A DNA stretch of 64,000 bases from Exiguobacterium sp. s146. GTDB lineage: Bacteria > Bacillota > Bacilli > Exiguobacteriales > Exiguobacteriaceae. The stretch covers positions 496,001 through 560,000 of the forward strand of contig NZ_JACSMA010000002.1 of NCBI RefSeq assembly GCF_018618415.1. The letters are read 5' to 3'. Of the stretch, positions 46,386 through 54,779 are shown piece after piece. The notes beneath the pieces were generated by a model. That model did not search any database, was not told where the DNA came from, and worked only from the letters and a program-made list of their open reading frames with translations. A program made the translations under genes and the position numbers. How positions within the stretch are numbered: position 1 is the stretch's first letter; each line of letters opens with the position of its first letter.

Positions 46386-46423
46386 CGAAAAAAGAGACAA
46401 CCTCCGTGGAGGCTATCTCTATT
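46386..46423 (-). terminator. terminator of tRNA-Arg
   Basis: Minus-strand AGAGATAGCCTCC pairs with GGAGGTTGTCTCT, followed by six T, directly after the tRNA gene. Confidence 0.9.
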
Positions 46424-46434
46424 TTAAATGGAAG

Positions 46435-46508
<74 letters not shown>

Positions 46509-46520
46509 ATTGACAAGAAA

Positions 46521-46549
46521 ACTATAATAGAAAAATGGTTTGCTGTCAA
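46521..46549 (-). promoter_or_regulatory. sigma-A promoter of tRNA-Arg
   Basis: TTGACA (46544-46549) and TATAGT (46521-46526) at exactly 17-base spacing, a near-consensus strong promoter 12 bases before the tRNA. Confidence 0.9.
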
Positions 46550-46567
46550 TTCCTTCTTTTCATTCCG

Positions 46568-47080
46568 TCACAGCTTTCCGCTCACATCGAGATCCTTGAC
46601 GGCCGAACCGTCCTCGGACCGATAAAAGCGGACGTTCGCCTGTCCGTTCTCGAGATCCATCAGTACATACGTCTTGTCACTCCGTCCACGCGGCATCCGA
46701 ATCGAGCCCGGGTTCACGTAGAGCACCCCGTCCTCAATTAACGCCCCGGCGACGTGCGAGTGGCCGAACAAGACGACGTTCGCCCCGACCTCTTCCGCCC
46801 GGTAACGCAACCGGTTCAAGTCGTACTTCACGTCGTGGTGATGGCCATGAACGATGAGAATTGTCCCTTCGGCCGTCTCCTCGATTCGTTCGAGCGGCAA
46901 GTCGCCGCCGAAGTCGCAATTGCCGCGCACCGTGTGATACGGGAGCAGATGCTCGTCGACGAGCGCGAGTTGCGAGTCGCCGCAATGATACGCGTCATCA
47001 ATTTCTTGTTCGTGCCGATTGAAGATGATCGATAGTTCTTCTGTCAATCCGTGACTGTCACTGACTACGAGAAAACGCAT
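46568..47080 (-). CDS. ysnB: YfcE/YsnB-type metallophosphoesterase
   Basis: 170-residue calcineurin-like phosphoesterase. Metal-binding motifs are VVSDSHG, HCGDSQ, VRGNCD, VHGHHHD and FGHSHVAG, the complete set for a two-metal site. The substrate is unknown (the family includes phosphodiesterases). The start at 47080 has AAGGG 8 bases upstream. It is the last gene of the racE-rph-rdgB-ysnB operon, the same order as in B. subtilis minus gerM. Confidence 0.93.
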   Translation of the reverse strand: MRFLVVSDSHGLTEELSIIFNRHEQEIDDAYHCGDSQLALVDEHLLPYHTVRGNCDFGGDLPLERIEETAEGTILIVHGHHHDVKYDLNRLRYRAEEVGANVVLFGHSHVAGALIEDGVLYVNPGSIRMPRGRSDKTYVLMDLENGQANVRFYRSEDGSAVKDLDVSGKL

Positions 47081-47085
47081 ACGGG

Positions 47086-47676
47086 TCACCCTTTCATGAA
47101 CGGAATGATTTCTGCCTCTAACTTTCGTAGTGCTTGACCGCGGTGACTGACCGCCGCCTTTTCGTCGCGTTCGAGTTCGGCTGCCGTCTTATGGAGCGAC
47201 GGGACGATGAAGAGCGGGTCATAACCGAAACCGTTCTCCCCGTGAGGCGCGTAGCCGATCGTCCCTTCGATCGTACCGCGTACCGTCAACGTCTCTCCCG
47301 TCGGTTTGGCCAGGCAGAGGGCACAGATAAAGCGTGCCGTCCGGTCCGTCGCGCCGTTCAACTTCTCGAGCAAGAGCGCGTTGTTCGCCTCGTCCGATTT
47401 CTCAGGTCCGGCGAAGCGAGCCGAATGGACACCCGGTGCCCCGTCGAGCGCGTCGACTTCAAGCCCCGAGTCGTCAGCGAGAACGGCATGGCCGAAGTAG
47501 CGAGCCGCTTCCGTCGCCTTCAGTTCGGCGTTCGCCTCGAACGTCGTGCCCGTCTCGTCCGTCTCCGGTGCGTCCGGATAGTCGAGCAATGATTCGACCT
47601 CAAAGCCGAGCGGCGTGAGCATGCCTTCGATTTCTACGACTTTCCCTTTATTGCGTGTTGCGACGATGAGTTTCAT
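47086..47676 (-). CDS. rdgB: XTP/dITP diphosphatase (RdgB/Ham1)
   Basis: 196-residue enzyme removing non-canonical purine nucleoside triphosphates. Motifs are [12 protein letters not shown] at the N-terminus, [25 protein letters not shown] and [11 protein letters not shown] with SHRGQAL near the C-terminus. The start at 47676 has GGAGGAG upstream and overlaps the rph stop (ATGA). Confidence 0.97.
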   Translation of the reverse strand: MKLIVATRNKGKVVEIEGMLTPLGFEVESLLDYPDAPETDETGTTFEANAELKATEAARYFGHAVLADDSGLEVDALDGAPGVHSARFAGPEKSDEANNALLLEKLNGATDRTARFICALCLAKPTGETLTVRGTIEGTIGYAPHGENGFGYDPLFIVPSLHKTAAELERDEKAAVSHRGQALRKLEAEIIPFMKG

Positions 47677-48428
47677 GTTGTCTCCTCCAATTGTTCCCCG
47701 ACATACCACCATGAGGCACCGAGCGCGTCTTCGGCCGCTTTGAACAGCGTCTCGATCCCGCTCTGGGCCATCTGGAGCATCTCGTTCATCTCGAGCAACG
47801 TGAATGTTGCTTCTTCCCCCGTCCCTTGCACTTCGACGAAGCGTCCGCTCGCCGTCATGACGACGTTCATGTCGACCTCGGCCGCGGCATCTTCTTCGTA
47901 GTTCAAGTCGAGGAGAAGTTCATCGGTCCGTCCGACCGAGATGGCCGCGACACCTTCTTTAATCGGCGTGTCGTCGAGCTTGCCTTGACGGATGAGCGCG
48001 TCGACCGCGAGGACGAGGGCGCAGAAACCACCGGTGATTGAGGCCGTGCGCGTGCCTCCGTCCGCTTGGATGACGTCACAGTCAATCCAAATCGTCCGTT
48101 CGCCGAGCCGTTCTAAATCGACGACCGAGCGGAGTGAACGCGAAATCAGACGCTGAATCTCCATCGTCCGGCCTGACTGTTTCCCGCGGACCGATTCACG
48201 GACCGTGCGGTTGCCGGTCGCGCGCGGGAGCATGGCGTACTCGGCGTTGATCCAGCCTGACTTCTTGCCGCGCAAAAAATTCGGGACGCGTTCTTCGACC
48301 GTCGCCGTACAGATGACTTTCGTGTCCCCGATTGAGATGAGGACCGATCCTTCCGCATGCTTGCTCACATGGGGAACGATTTCGACGGGCCGAAGCTCGT
48401 CTTGCTTTCTTTCGTTACGCATCGACAC
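47673..48428 (-). CDS. rph: ribonuclease PH
   Basis: 251-residue phosphorolytic 3'-5' exonuclease trimming tRNA 3' ends. The phosphate-binding [21 protein letters not shown] region and [17 protein letters not shown] segment are diagnostic. The start is either the GTG at 48428 (AGAGG 6 bases upstream) or the ATG at 48422. Both overlap the racE stop. Confidence 0.97.
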   Translation of the reverse strand: MSMRNERKQDELRPVEIVPHVSKHAEGSVLISIGDTKVICTATVEERVPNFLRGKKSGWINAEYAMLPRATGNRTVRESVRGKQSGRTMEIQRLISRSLRSVVDLERLGERTIWIDCDVIQADGGTRTASITGGFCALVLAVDALIRQGKLDDTPIKEGVAAISVGRTDELLLDLNYEEDAAAEVDMNVVMTASGRFVEVQGTGEEATFTLLEMNEMLQMAQSGIETLFKAAEDALGASWWYVGEQLEETT

Positions 48429-49221
48429 CGGACACCTCTACTTTCTCCGCTCTCACGGGCTGACCGAGCCACTCTGTCGCGAGTCGGTCAAAGATAACGA
48501 CGTCCCCCGTCGCATAAAACTGGTGCGCCGGGACCGTGTCGAGGTCGTTCTCGAGCTCTTTGAAGTCCAAGATGGCCGCCACTTCGAGCGCCGTCTCATC
48601 ACCGGATGAGATCAAGTGGACGTCCGGTCCGACGACGTCTTGAATGACCGGGGCGAGAAGTGGATAGTGCGTGCATCCGAGGATGAGCGTATCCATTTCA
48701 GAAGACTGGAGCGGCCGAATCGTCTCGGCGACGATCGTACGGACGCGTTCCCCGTCGAGTTCGCCGGCTTCGACGAGCGGGACGAACGGCGGACAGGCGA
48801 GCGAATACACATCAATCTCGCCGGCCACGTGCCGGAGTGCCGTCTCGTACGAGTTACTCTCAATCGTCATCTTCGTGCCGATGACGCCGATATGTTTATT
48901 GCGCGTGCCTTTGACGGCCGCCCGGGCTCCCGGGTCGATGACACCGATGACCGGGATGTTGAGGCGTTTGCGCGCTTCTTTCAAGACGACCGCTGTCGCC
49001 GTGTTACAGGCGATGACGATCATCTTCACGTTCTTGCTTAACAGGAACTCGATCAGTTCCCACGTATAGGCTTCAATCTCATCGTGCGGGCGCGGGCCAT
49101 ACGGGCACCGTTCCGTGTCGCCGATATAGATAATTTCTTCTTTTGGGAGTTGGCGCATCAGTTCTTTGACCACCGTCAAGCCGCCAACTCCTGAATCGAG
49201 TACTCCAATCGCTCGTTTCAT
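48415..49221 (-). CDS. racE: glutamate racemase
   Basis: 268-residue cofactor-independent racemase making D-glutamate for peptidoglycan. N-terminal [12 protein letters not shown]; two catalytic cysteines in VIACNTATA and LGCTHYPLL. The start at 49221 is chosen for normal length, with GGAAG upstream. It begins the racE-rph-rdgB-ysnB operon after the ptsH terminator. Confidence 0.96.
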   Translation of the reverse strand: MKRAIGVLDSGVGGLTVVKELMRQLPKEEIIYIGDTERCPYGPRPHDEIEAYTWELIEFLLSKNVKMIVIACNTATAVVLKEARKRLNIPVIGVIDPGARAAVKGTRNKHIGVIGTKMTIESNSYETALRHVAGEIDVYSLACPPFVPLVEAGELDGERVRTIVAETIRPLQSSEMDTLILGCTHYPLLAPVIQDVVGPDVHLISSGDETALEVAAILDFKELENDLDTVPAHQFYATGDVVIFDRLATEWLGQPVRAEKVEVSGVDA

Positions 49222-49244
49222 GATCATCACTTCCATTCCCATCT

Positions 49245-49253
49245 ATCTTACCA
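49245..49253 (-). promoter_or_regulatory. extended -10 promoter candidate of racE
   Basis: TGGTAAGAT about 25 bases before the racE start, with a TTTTCA-like -35 about 16 bases upstream. The same element occurs before folC. Confidence 0.4.
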
Positions 49254-49297
49254 AAAAAGCCGATTCTGAAAAAGAAACGGTCTCGTGACAAACAAAA

Positions 49298-49332
49298 AAG
49301 ACGAGGTAGCCGATTGGCCGCCTCGTCCGTCG
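49298..49332 (-). terminator. terminator of ptsH
   Basis: Minus-strand GACGAGGCGGCC pairs with GGCTACCTCGTC, followed by six T, right after the ptsH stop. Confidence 0.9.
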
Positions 49333-49337
49333 CTCAA

Positions 49338-49601
49338 TTACTGAGCAAGACCTTCGCTTGTGAGCATGTCAGAAAGCGTGTTAACCGCTTCTTCTGCATC
49401 GTCACCAGCTGCAGTGATTTTGATTGTAGAATCTTTAGCGATTCCGAGTGAAAGAACACCCATGATTGACTTGAGGTTTACTGTTTTACCGTTGTACTCA
49501 AGGTTGATATCTGATTGGAACTTAGAAGCTGTGTTAACCAACTGTGTAGCTGGACGAGCGTGAATTCCTGAATCTGCAACGACTGTGAACGTTTTTTCCA
49601 T
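49338..49601 (-). CDS. ptsH: phosphocarrier protein HPr
   Basis: 87-residue HPr of the sugar phosphotransferase system. The catalytic histidine is in [11 protein letters not shown] (His14 here) and the regulatory serine in [13 protein letters not shown] (Ser45), so it can be both PTS carrier and CcpA co-repressor. The histidine excludes the paralogue Crh. The ATG at 49601 has GGGAG 11 bases upstream. No ptsI follows; the gene stands alone with its own promoter and terminator. Confidence 0.96.
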   Translation of the reverse strand: MEKTFTVVADSGIHARPATQLVNTASKFQSDINLEYNGKTVNLKSIMGVLSLGIAKDSTIKITAAGDDAEEAVNTLSDMLTSEGLAQ

Positions 49602-49647
49602 GACGTGATAGTCTCCCTTCAAATTTCAATTCTACAGGCGGACCTGC

Positions 49648-49676
49648 AAAATAATTGTTTGTGAACTCATTATCAA
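49648..49676 (-). promoter_or_regulatory. sigma-A promoter of ptsH
   Basis: TTGATA (49671-49676) and TATTTT (49648-49653) at 17-base spacing; the -35 box overlaps the stop codon of ysmA. Confidence 0.65.
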
Positions 49677-50113
49677 ATGATAGCGGATTCGCAAAAATTC
49701 TGCAAGCGATTTTTATATTCTGGAGTCCATTCGGTCGGACGACCGGATTTCGACAAGTGCACGAGGCTCGTGCGCCCCGCGAACATGAGCTGGTCCCCAT
49801 CATATGCCCCGTAATGAATATCACATGAAGTGTTTCCGACCGTCAAGACATTGGCATACACCTTGATCGATTGGCGCGGCATCACTTGGCGGACGTAGTC
49901 GCACTGAGCGTCCGCCACGACGACGAACCCATCTTTCAACGAGAACCCAGTCGCTTCAAGCAACTCGATTCGCGCATCCTCGAAATAGATGAACGGAATC
50001 GTGTTATTCATATGGCCGTACGGGTCGCACTCCGAGAATCGGACTTTGACGTCTAGCGCGACCCCTGCTCTGACACGTGTTTCCCAATCGGCTTCCCGGA
50101 AGTACTTCGTCAT
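49673..50113 (-). CDS. ysmA: acyl-CoA thioesterase (4HBT/YbgC-like hotdog)
   Basis: 146-residue hotdog-fold thioesterase. The signature VRFSECDPYGHMNNTIPFIYFEDARIE-like stretch with Asp in FSECDPYGHMNN is typical of the 4-hydroxybenzoyl-CoA thioesterase family. The substrate is unknown. It lies 9 bases after sdhB, as ysmA does in B. subtilis. Confidence 0.9.
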   Translation of the reverse strand: MTKYFREADWETRVRAGVALDVKVRFSECDPYGHMNNTIPFIYFEDARIELLEATGFSLKDGFVVVADAQCDYVRQVMPRQSIKVYANVLTVGNTSCDIHYGAYDGDQLMFAGRTSLVHLSKSGRPTEWTPEYKNRLQNFCESAII

Positions 50114-50122
50114 CCGTACCCC

Positions 50123-50923
50123 TTACGCCTCGACCGCAGAACCGGTGCGGCCTTTGTCGCTACCGAAGAACGATTTGAACGAGTGGAGCGTCGTCTGACG
50201 GTTCATCGCAGCGATTGACGTCGTGAGCGGAATGCCTTTCGGACAAACTTCGACACAGTTTTGTGCGTTTCCGCACTGTGCGAGGCCACCGTCTTCCATG
50301 AGCGCTTCCAAACGTTCTTCCGAATGGAAGGCGCCGGTCGGGTGCGAGTTGAAGAGACGGACTTGCGAGATAGCGGCCGGTCCGATGAAGTTCGATTTGT
50401 CGTTCACGTTCGGGCATGCCTCGAGGCAGACACCGCACGTCATACATTTTGATAGTTCATACGCCCATTGGCGCTTGTTCTCTGGCATCCGTGGTCCTGG
50501 TCCGAGATCGTACGTTCCGTCAATCGGAACCCACGCCTTCACTTTTTTCAACGCGTCGAACATGCGCTGACGGTCGACTTGAAGGTCACGGACGACCGGG
50601 AACGTCTTCATCGGTGACAGACGGATCGGCTGCTCGAGTTTATCGACGAGTGCCGTACACGATTGGCGCGGCTTGCCGTTGATAATCATCGAACAAGCAC
50701 CGCACACTTCCTCGAGACAGTTCATGTCCCAGTTGATCGGTGTCGTCTTGTCCCCGTTCGCATTGACCGGGTTCCGGCGGATTTCCATCAGCGCCGAGAT
50801 GACGTTCATATTCGGACGGTACGGGACGGTGAACTCTTCTGTATAGGTCGGTTGATCCGGCCCGTCCTGGCGTTCAATGATAAAACGAATGTCTTTTTGG
50901 TCTGCTTGCATCGGCGTCGTCAT
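50123..50923 (-). CDS. sdhB: succinate dehydrogenase iron-sulfur subunit
   Basis: 266-residue subunit with three clusters. [2Fe-2S] ligands are in CLEEVCGACSMIINGKPRQSC. The other cysteines are in CMTCGVCLEACP and CGNAQNCVEVCPKG. It passes electrons from SdhA to cytochrome b558 (SdhC). The ATG overlaps the sdhA stop (ATGA). Confidence 0.98.
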   Translation of the reverse strand: MTTPMQADQKDIRFIIERQDGPDQPTYTEEFTVPYRPNMNVISALMEIRRNPVNANGDKTTPINWDMNCLEEVCGACSMIINGKPRQSCTALVDKLEQPIRLSPMKTFPVVRDLQVDRQRMFDALKKVKAWVPIDGTYDLGPGPRMPENKRQWAYELSKCMTCGVCLEACPNVNDKSNFIGPAAISQVRLFNSHPTGAFHSEERLEALMEDGGLAQCGNAQNCVEVCPKGIPLTTSIAAMNRQTTLHSFKSFFGSDKGRTGSAVEA

Positions 50924-52677
50924 TTCGTCTTCGCCCCTTTCTTCGAGTAATCCCGTTTACGTGGCGGGATTAACGAAACGTCGATCTCTTCAAACGAGAT
51001 ATCGACTTCCCCATTGTCGTAACGTGCCATCGTCGTCTTCATGAAGCTCTCGTCATCACGTTCCGGGAAGTCCGGTTTGTAATGCGCGCCACGGCTCTCG
51101 TCGCGTTTCAATGCGCCGAGCGTGATGACGCGTGCGAGGTCGAGCATGTGGTCGAGCTGTCGGATGAACGAGGCCCCTTGGTTGCTCCAGCGTGCCGTAT
51201 CGGTCGCGGAGATGTTGTTGTAACGTTCGCGAAGCTCACGGAGTTTGAGGTCCGTCGCTTCAAGTTTGTCGTTGTAACGAACGACCGTGACGTTGTCGGT
51301 CATAAGTTCACCGAGCTCACGGTGGATTTGATACGCGTTTTCCGTACCGTCCATCGCGAGGATATCGTTGAACCGCTCGATTTCTTCACGTTCGTTGAAG
51401 TTGAAGAGCGCTTCTGGCACGCTCTCTGTCGCTTGGTCGAGACCGCGCATGTACTGAACGGCAGCCGGACCGGCTTCCATTCCGCCATATACGGCCGAGA
51501 GGAGCGAGTTGGCACCGAGACGGTTCGCACCGTGCATCGAGTAATCGCACTCCCCAGCTGCGAACAAGCCTGGGATGTTCGTCATCTGGTCGTAATCGAC
51601 CCATAGTCCGCCCATCGAATAGTGAACGGCCGGGAAGATTTTCATCGGGACCTTACGTGGATCGTCACCGACGAACTTCTCGTAAATCTCGAGGATACCG
51701 CCGAGTTTGATGTCGAGCTCTTTCGAGTCTTTATGCGACAAGTCGAGGTACACCATGTTCTCGCCGTTTACGCCGAGCTTCTGGTTGACACAGACGTCGA
51801 AAATCTCACGCGTCGCGATATCACGCGGCACGAGGTTTCCGTAGGCCGGATACTTCTCTTCAAGGAAGTACCATGGCTTGCCATCTTTATATGTCCAAAC
51901 GCGTCCGCCTTCACCGCGTGCCGACTCACTCATGAGACGAAGCTTGTCGTCCCCCGGGATTGCCGTCGGGTGGATTTGGATGAACTCGCCGTTCGCGTAG
52001 ACCGCGCCTTGACGGTAGACCGCTCCAGCCGCTTGGCCGGTGTTGATGACCGAGTTCGTCGATTTACCGAAGATGACACCTGGGCCGCCGGTCGCGAGGA
52101 TGACCGCATCCGATGGGAACGCTTTAATTTCCATCGAGCGTAAATCCTGACAGACCGCACCACGGCAGACGCCTGCTTCGTCGATGATGGCCCGGAGGAA
52201 TTCCCAGCCTTCATATTTCTCGACGAGACCTTGCGCCTCATAGCGACGAACCTGCTCGTCTAGCGCGTAGAGGAGCTGTTGCCCTGTCGTCGCACCGGCG
52301 TAAGCCGTGCGGTGATGGAGCGTGCCGCCGAAGCGACGGAAGTCGAGAAGACCTTCTGGCGTCCGGTTGAACATGACTCCCATCCGGTCGAACATGTGGA
52401 TGATTTTCGGTGCCGCTTCCGCCATCTTTTGGACCGGCGGTTGGTTGGCAAGGAAATCGCCCCCATAGACCGTATCATCGAAGTGTTGCCAAGGAGAATC
52501 CCCTTCCCCTTTCGTGTTGACGGCACCGTTGATGCCGCCTTGTGCACAAACTGAATGTGAACGCTTGACCGGTACAAGCGAGAATAGTTTTACCGGAACA
52601 CCCATCTCAGCCGACTTGATTGTCGCCATGAGTCCAGCCAGACCGCCACCGATGACGATCAAACTTTGATTTGCCAT
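50920..52677 (-). CDS. sdhA: succinate dehydrogenase flavoprotein subunit
   Basis: 585-residue FAD subunit oxidising succinate. The FAD-binding GGGLAGLMATIKSAEMG is at the N-terminus; the covalent flavin site is expected at the histidine region (VCAQGGINGAVNT). The catalytic arginine lies in GANRLGANSLLSAVYGG (capping). It starts 15 bases after sdhC. Confidence 0.98.
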   Translation of the reverse strand: MANQSLIVIGGGLAGLMATIKSAEMGVPVKLFSLVPVKRSHSVCAQGGINGAVNTKGEGDSPWQHFDDTVYGGDFLANQPPVQKMAEAAPKIIHMFDRMGVMFNRTPEGLLDFRRFGGTLHHRTAYAGATTGQQLLYALDEQVRRYEAQGLVEKYEGWEFLRAIIDEAGVCRGAVCQDLRSMEIKAFPSDAVILATGGPGVIFGKSTNSVINTGQAAGAVYRQGAVYANGEFIQIHPTAIPGDDKLRLMSESARGEGGRVWTYKDGKPWYFLEEKYPAYGNLVPRDIATREIFDVCVNQKLGVNGENMVYLDLSHKDSKELDIKLGGILEIYEKFVGDDPRKVPMKIFPAVHYSMGGLWVDYDQMTNIPGLFAAGECDYSMHGANRLGANSLLSAVYGGMEAGPAAVQYMRGLDQATESVPEALFNFNEREEIERFNDILAMDGTENAYQIHRELGELMTDNVTVVRYNDKLEATDLKLRELRERYNNISATDTARWSNQGASFIRQLDHMLDLARVITLGALKRDESRGAHYKPDFPERDDESFMKTTMARYDNGEVDISFEEIDVSLIPPRKRDYSKKGAKTK

Positions 52678-52692
52678 GAACTTTTCCCCCTA

Positions 52693-53310
52693 TTACAAGA
52701 TGCCCGCGAACGTCAAGATTGAACGGATGCCGACAAAAGATAGTGCCAAGAAGACGGCGCCTGAGACGTAGCTCATGAAGCGCTGTGAACGAGGCGACTG
52801 TGTGATCCCCCACGTGATGGCAAACGACCAGAGACCGTTCGCGAAGTGGAACGTAGCCGAGAGGATCCCGACTATGTAGAAGATGAGCATGAGCGGATTG
52901 TCGACGATGTTTTGCATCATCTCCGCATTCACTTCAACGCCACGCAATTTCGCCAAGCGCGTTTCCCAAACGTGCCATGCGATGAAGATGACGAGGAAGA
53001 CGCCCGTGAAGCGTTGGAGCATGTACATCCAGTTACGGGCGTATGAGTAACGGTTCGTGTTGATCGAACCGAGGAACGCGTAATACACGCCATACACGCC
53101 GTGGAAAATCATCGGCAATGCGATGATGGTGACTTCAAGGAAGTACAAGTACGGTAAGCTCTCCATGAATTTTGCTGCCTTGTTAAACGACTCCACCCCA
53201 TCGACGATATAGTAGTTGACCGACAAGTGGACGATCAAAAACAGGCCGATTGGGATGACCCCAAGTAGCGAATGGACTTTACGACTGAAATAGTCACGCT
53301 GCGAAGCCAT
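52693..53310 (-). CDS. sdhC: succinate dehydrogenase cytochrome b558 subunit
   Basis: 205-residue five-helix membrane anchor binding two hemes and menaquinone. Histidines that can ligate heme lie in membrane helices (VHLSVNYY, FHGVYGVYYA, AWHVWETR, FHFANGLWSF). The start at 53310 has AAGGGGG 8 bases upstream; the frame extends further but without a better site. First gene of sdhCAB. Confidence 0.95.
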   Translation of the reverse strand: MASQRDYFSRKVHSLLGVIPIGLFLIVHLSVNYYIVDGVESFNKAAKFMESLPYLYFLEVTIIALPMIFHGVYGVYYAFLGSINTNRYSYARNWMYMLQRFTGVFLVIFIAWHVWETRLAKLRGVEVNAEMMQNIVDNPLMLIFYIVGILSATFHFANGLWSFAITWGITQSPRSQRFMSYVSGAVFLALSFVGIRSILTFAGIL

Positions 53311-53327
53311 TCTAGTTCCCCCTTTGT

Positions 53328-53347
53328 ACGAGCCCTTGGCTCGTTTT
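53328..53347 (-). other. hairpin in the 5' leader of sdhC
   Basis: ACGAGCC and GGCTCGT form a 7-base-pair stem with a three-base loop, ending a few bases before the sdhC ribosome-binding site. No T run follows, so it is not a terminator. It may affect mRNA stability or translation. Confidence 0.6.
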
Positions 53348-53352
53348 GTAAA

Positions 53353-53366
53353 TAAAAGCGTTTTCA
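53353..53366 (-). promoter_or_regulatory. candidate CcpA binding site (cre) of sdhCAB
   Basis: TGAAAACGCTTTTA matches the catabolite-responsive element consensus TGWNANCGNTNWCA with one mismatch. It lies about 20-33 bases downstream of the predicted transcription start, where CcpA could block elongation. Confidence 0.55.
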
Positions 53367-53392
53367 AATGTAAATATAGCTTTCTGTCTCCT

Positions 53393-53421
53393 ATTCTACT
53401 CTTGTGAATTTTGTATGACAA
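53393..53421 (-). promoter_or_regulatory. sigma-A promoter of sdhCAB
   Basis: TTGTCA (53416-53421) and TAGAAT (53393-53398) at 17-base spacing, one mismatch each. Confidence 0.8.
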
Positions 53422-53465
53422 GACAACCCGACCGATTTGTGCCACATTCTTTTGCAAAATACCCG

Positions 53466-53494
53466 GTGACCAAATGTCGTTTCGTCGTTATAAT
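53466..53494 (+). promoter_or_regulatory. sigma-A promoter of yslB
   Basis: GTGACC (53466-53471) and a perfect TATAAT (53489-53494) at 17-base spacing, about 30 bases before yslB, divergent from sdhC. Confidence 0.7.
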
Positions 53495-53524
53495 GGTATA
53501 GAGAGATTGGAGTGATGGAAGAAG

Positions 53525-53926
53525 ATGGAAACGATGAGCCAACCCACTTTCGCGATTGAACTGTTGCGCGATTATGTGTTGACGGATTTGCTTGGGGATG
53601 ATTACGCCCAAGTCATCTATTGGTCGGGTAAACGGGTCGCACGCAAGTTCCCGGTCATGCCCAATGAAGAACTGAGCGCCTTCTTTAGCGAGGCAGGCTG
53701 GGGAGATTTGACGCTGTTGAAAGAAAAAGGAAATAAATTCTTGTTCGAGCTCACGCCCCCGCCCGCGACCCAAGAAAAGGCAACGGGCTACTTCCAGCTC
53801 GAGGCTGGATTTTTAGCCGAACAGATTGCGGGTCGTTTCCAATGCGTCGCCGAAGGATACGCCGACGTGACGCGTAAGGCCGTCCACATCACCGTCCAAC
53901 TAGACCGAAAAGATACGTATGAATGA
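53525..53926 (+). CDS. yslB: YslB family protein (DUF2507)
   Basis: 133-residue protein of the YslB/DUF2507 family, a V4R-like fold of unknown function. Recognised by the opening FAIELLRDYVLTDLLGDD, the later GKRVARKFPV and the YFQLEAGFLAEQIA region. It lies divergent from sdhC, as in B. subtilis. The ATG at 53534 is an alternative start. Confidence 0.88.
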   Translation: METMSQPTFAIELLRDYVLTDLLGDDYAQVIYWSGKRVARKFPVMPNEELSAFFSEAGWGDLTLLKEKGNKFLFELTPPPATQEKATGYFQLEAGFLAEQIAGRFQCVAEGYADVTRKAVHITVQLDRKDTYE

Positions 53927-53930
53927 CGAA

Positions 53931-53970
53931 GAGCCGATGCGATTTGATTCGCATCGGCCCTTTCTTTTTG
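53931..53970 (+). terminator. terminator of yslB
   Basis: GCCGATGCG pairs with CGCATCGGC around an eight-base loop, followed by CCTTTCTTTTT. Confidence 0.88.
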
Positions 53971-53972
53971 CG

Positions 53973-54779
53973 TCAATCCTCCGACTCATCCGTGTCTTCA
54001 TACTGGAAGAGACGCTCATTGGCGAAGATATAAAAGTCGATGAGTTCCGACCTTGAGAACGTGCTGTCTTCGCCTGCATACGCCGCTGCCGCTTTTTGAA
54101 TGACGTGCAGAAGATCAGACGGAATCGGTTGTCGCTTCGCCCACTCGAGCACTTCTCGTTTGGCGAGAACACGTCCGTCCGTCTCGTACGCTATCACTCG
54201 CACAAGGTTCAATACGCTATACACGGGGTGGTTATCAAGCGAGCTCAAGCAATCCAACGCGTCGTCCTTGATCGCTTCGCGGTAGTGTTCATCCTCAAAG
54301 CCGACCACCAACTCATTCATCGGGGCCCCGAATAAGACACGGCCCCGCTCCATGATGACTTTGAGGTGGGCGGCCAGATCCGGATCCGTCATCCCGCGTT
54401 GCTCATGGAGCAGCTCGTCAATCGATGTTTTTTCCAACCGCATGCGCCACTGCTCACTATAATGAAACTCGAACGGACTCGGATGGACCCATTCTTGTAA
54501 CGCTTGTTCCGTCAGCACGGTCAACTCGAGCGGATACGGCTGCGTCGATGTCGCCAGGCACAGTCGCATCAAACCGAGCCGTTCCTCGTCCGATAGGTCT
54601 CGGTCGCTCACGAACAGTAAATCGACGTCACTCTGTCGCGGATGAAACCCTCCCATCGTCACAGATCCGTGCACGTATGCATGTCGAATCGCGTCAGTCA
54701 CGTTCGCCAAGTCACGCACGAACTGTTCAATAAAAGGTGATGTCTCGTCTGGAAAATTGGCTAGCGCGTCTCGGTTCAT
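53973..54779 (-). CDS. AadA/ANT-like nucleotidyltransferase
   Basis: 268-residue protein with an N-terminal nucleotidyltransferase motif HAYVHGSVTMGGFHPRQSDVDLLF (GS-x9-11-DxD), then an aminoglycoside adenylyltransferase-type C-terminal domain (NPVYSVLNLVRV-like segment NHPVYSVLNLVRVIAYE and LAKREVLEWAKRQ). This matches chromosomal aminoglycoside 9-/3''-adenylyltransferase (AadA/DUF4111) relatives. Whether it modifies antibiotics cannot be read from sequence. The ATG region precedes the stop of uvrC with a 4-base overlap, so it is cotranscribed with uvrC. Confidence 0.85.
   Translation of the reverse strand: MNRDALANFPDETSPFIEQFVRDLANVTDAIRHAYVHGSVTMGGFHPRQSDVDLLFVSDRDLSDEERLGLMRLCLATSTQPYPLELTVLTEQALQEWVHPSPFEFHYSEQWRMRLEKTSIDELLHEQRGMTDPDLAAHLKVIMERGRVLFGAPMNELVVGFEDEHYREAIKDDALDCLSSLDNHPVYSVLNLVRVIAYETDGRVLAKREVLEWAKRQPIPSDLLHVIQKAAAAYAGEDSTFSRSELIDFYIFANERLFQYEDTDESED

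Noticed and set aside
49338-49601. Possibility that the HPr gene is crh
   Set aside because: The catalytic histidine is present in GIHARPATQ; Crh carries a glutamine there.
53396-53773. 125-codon minus-strand frame opposite yslB
   Set aside because: It overlaps the sdhC promoter and is antisense to yslB, whose family motif is clear.
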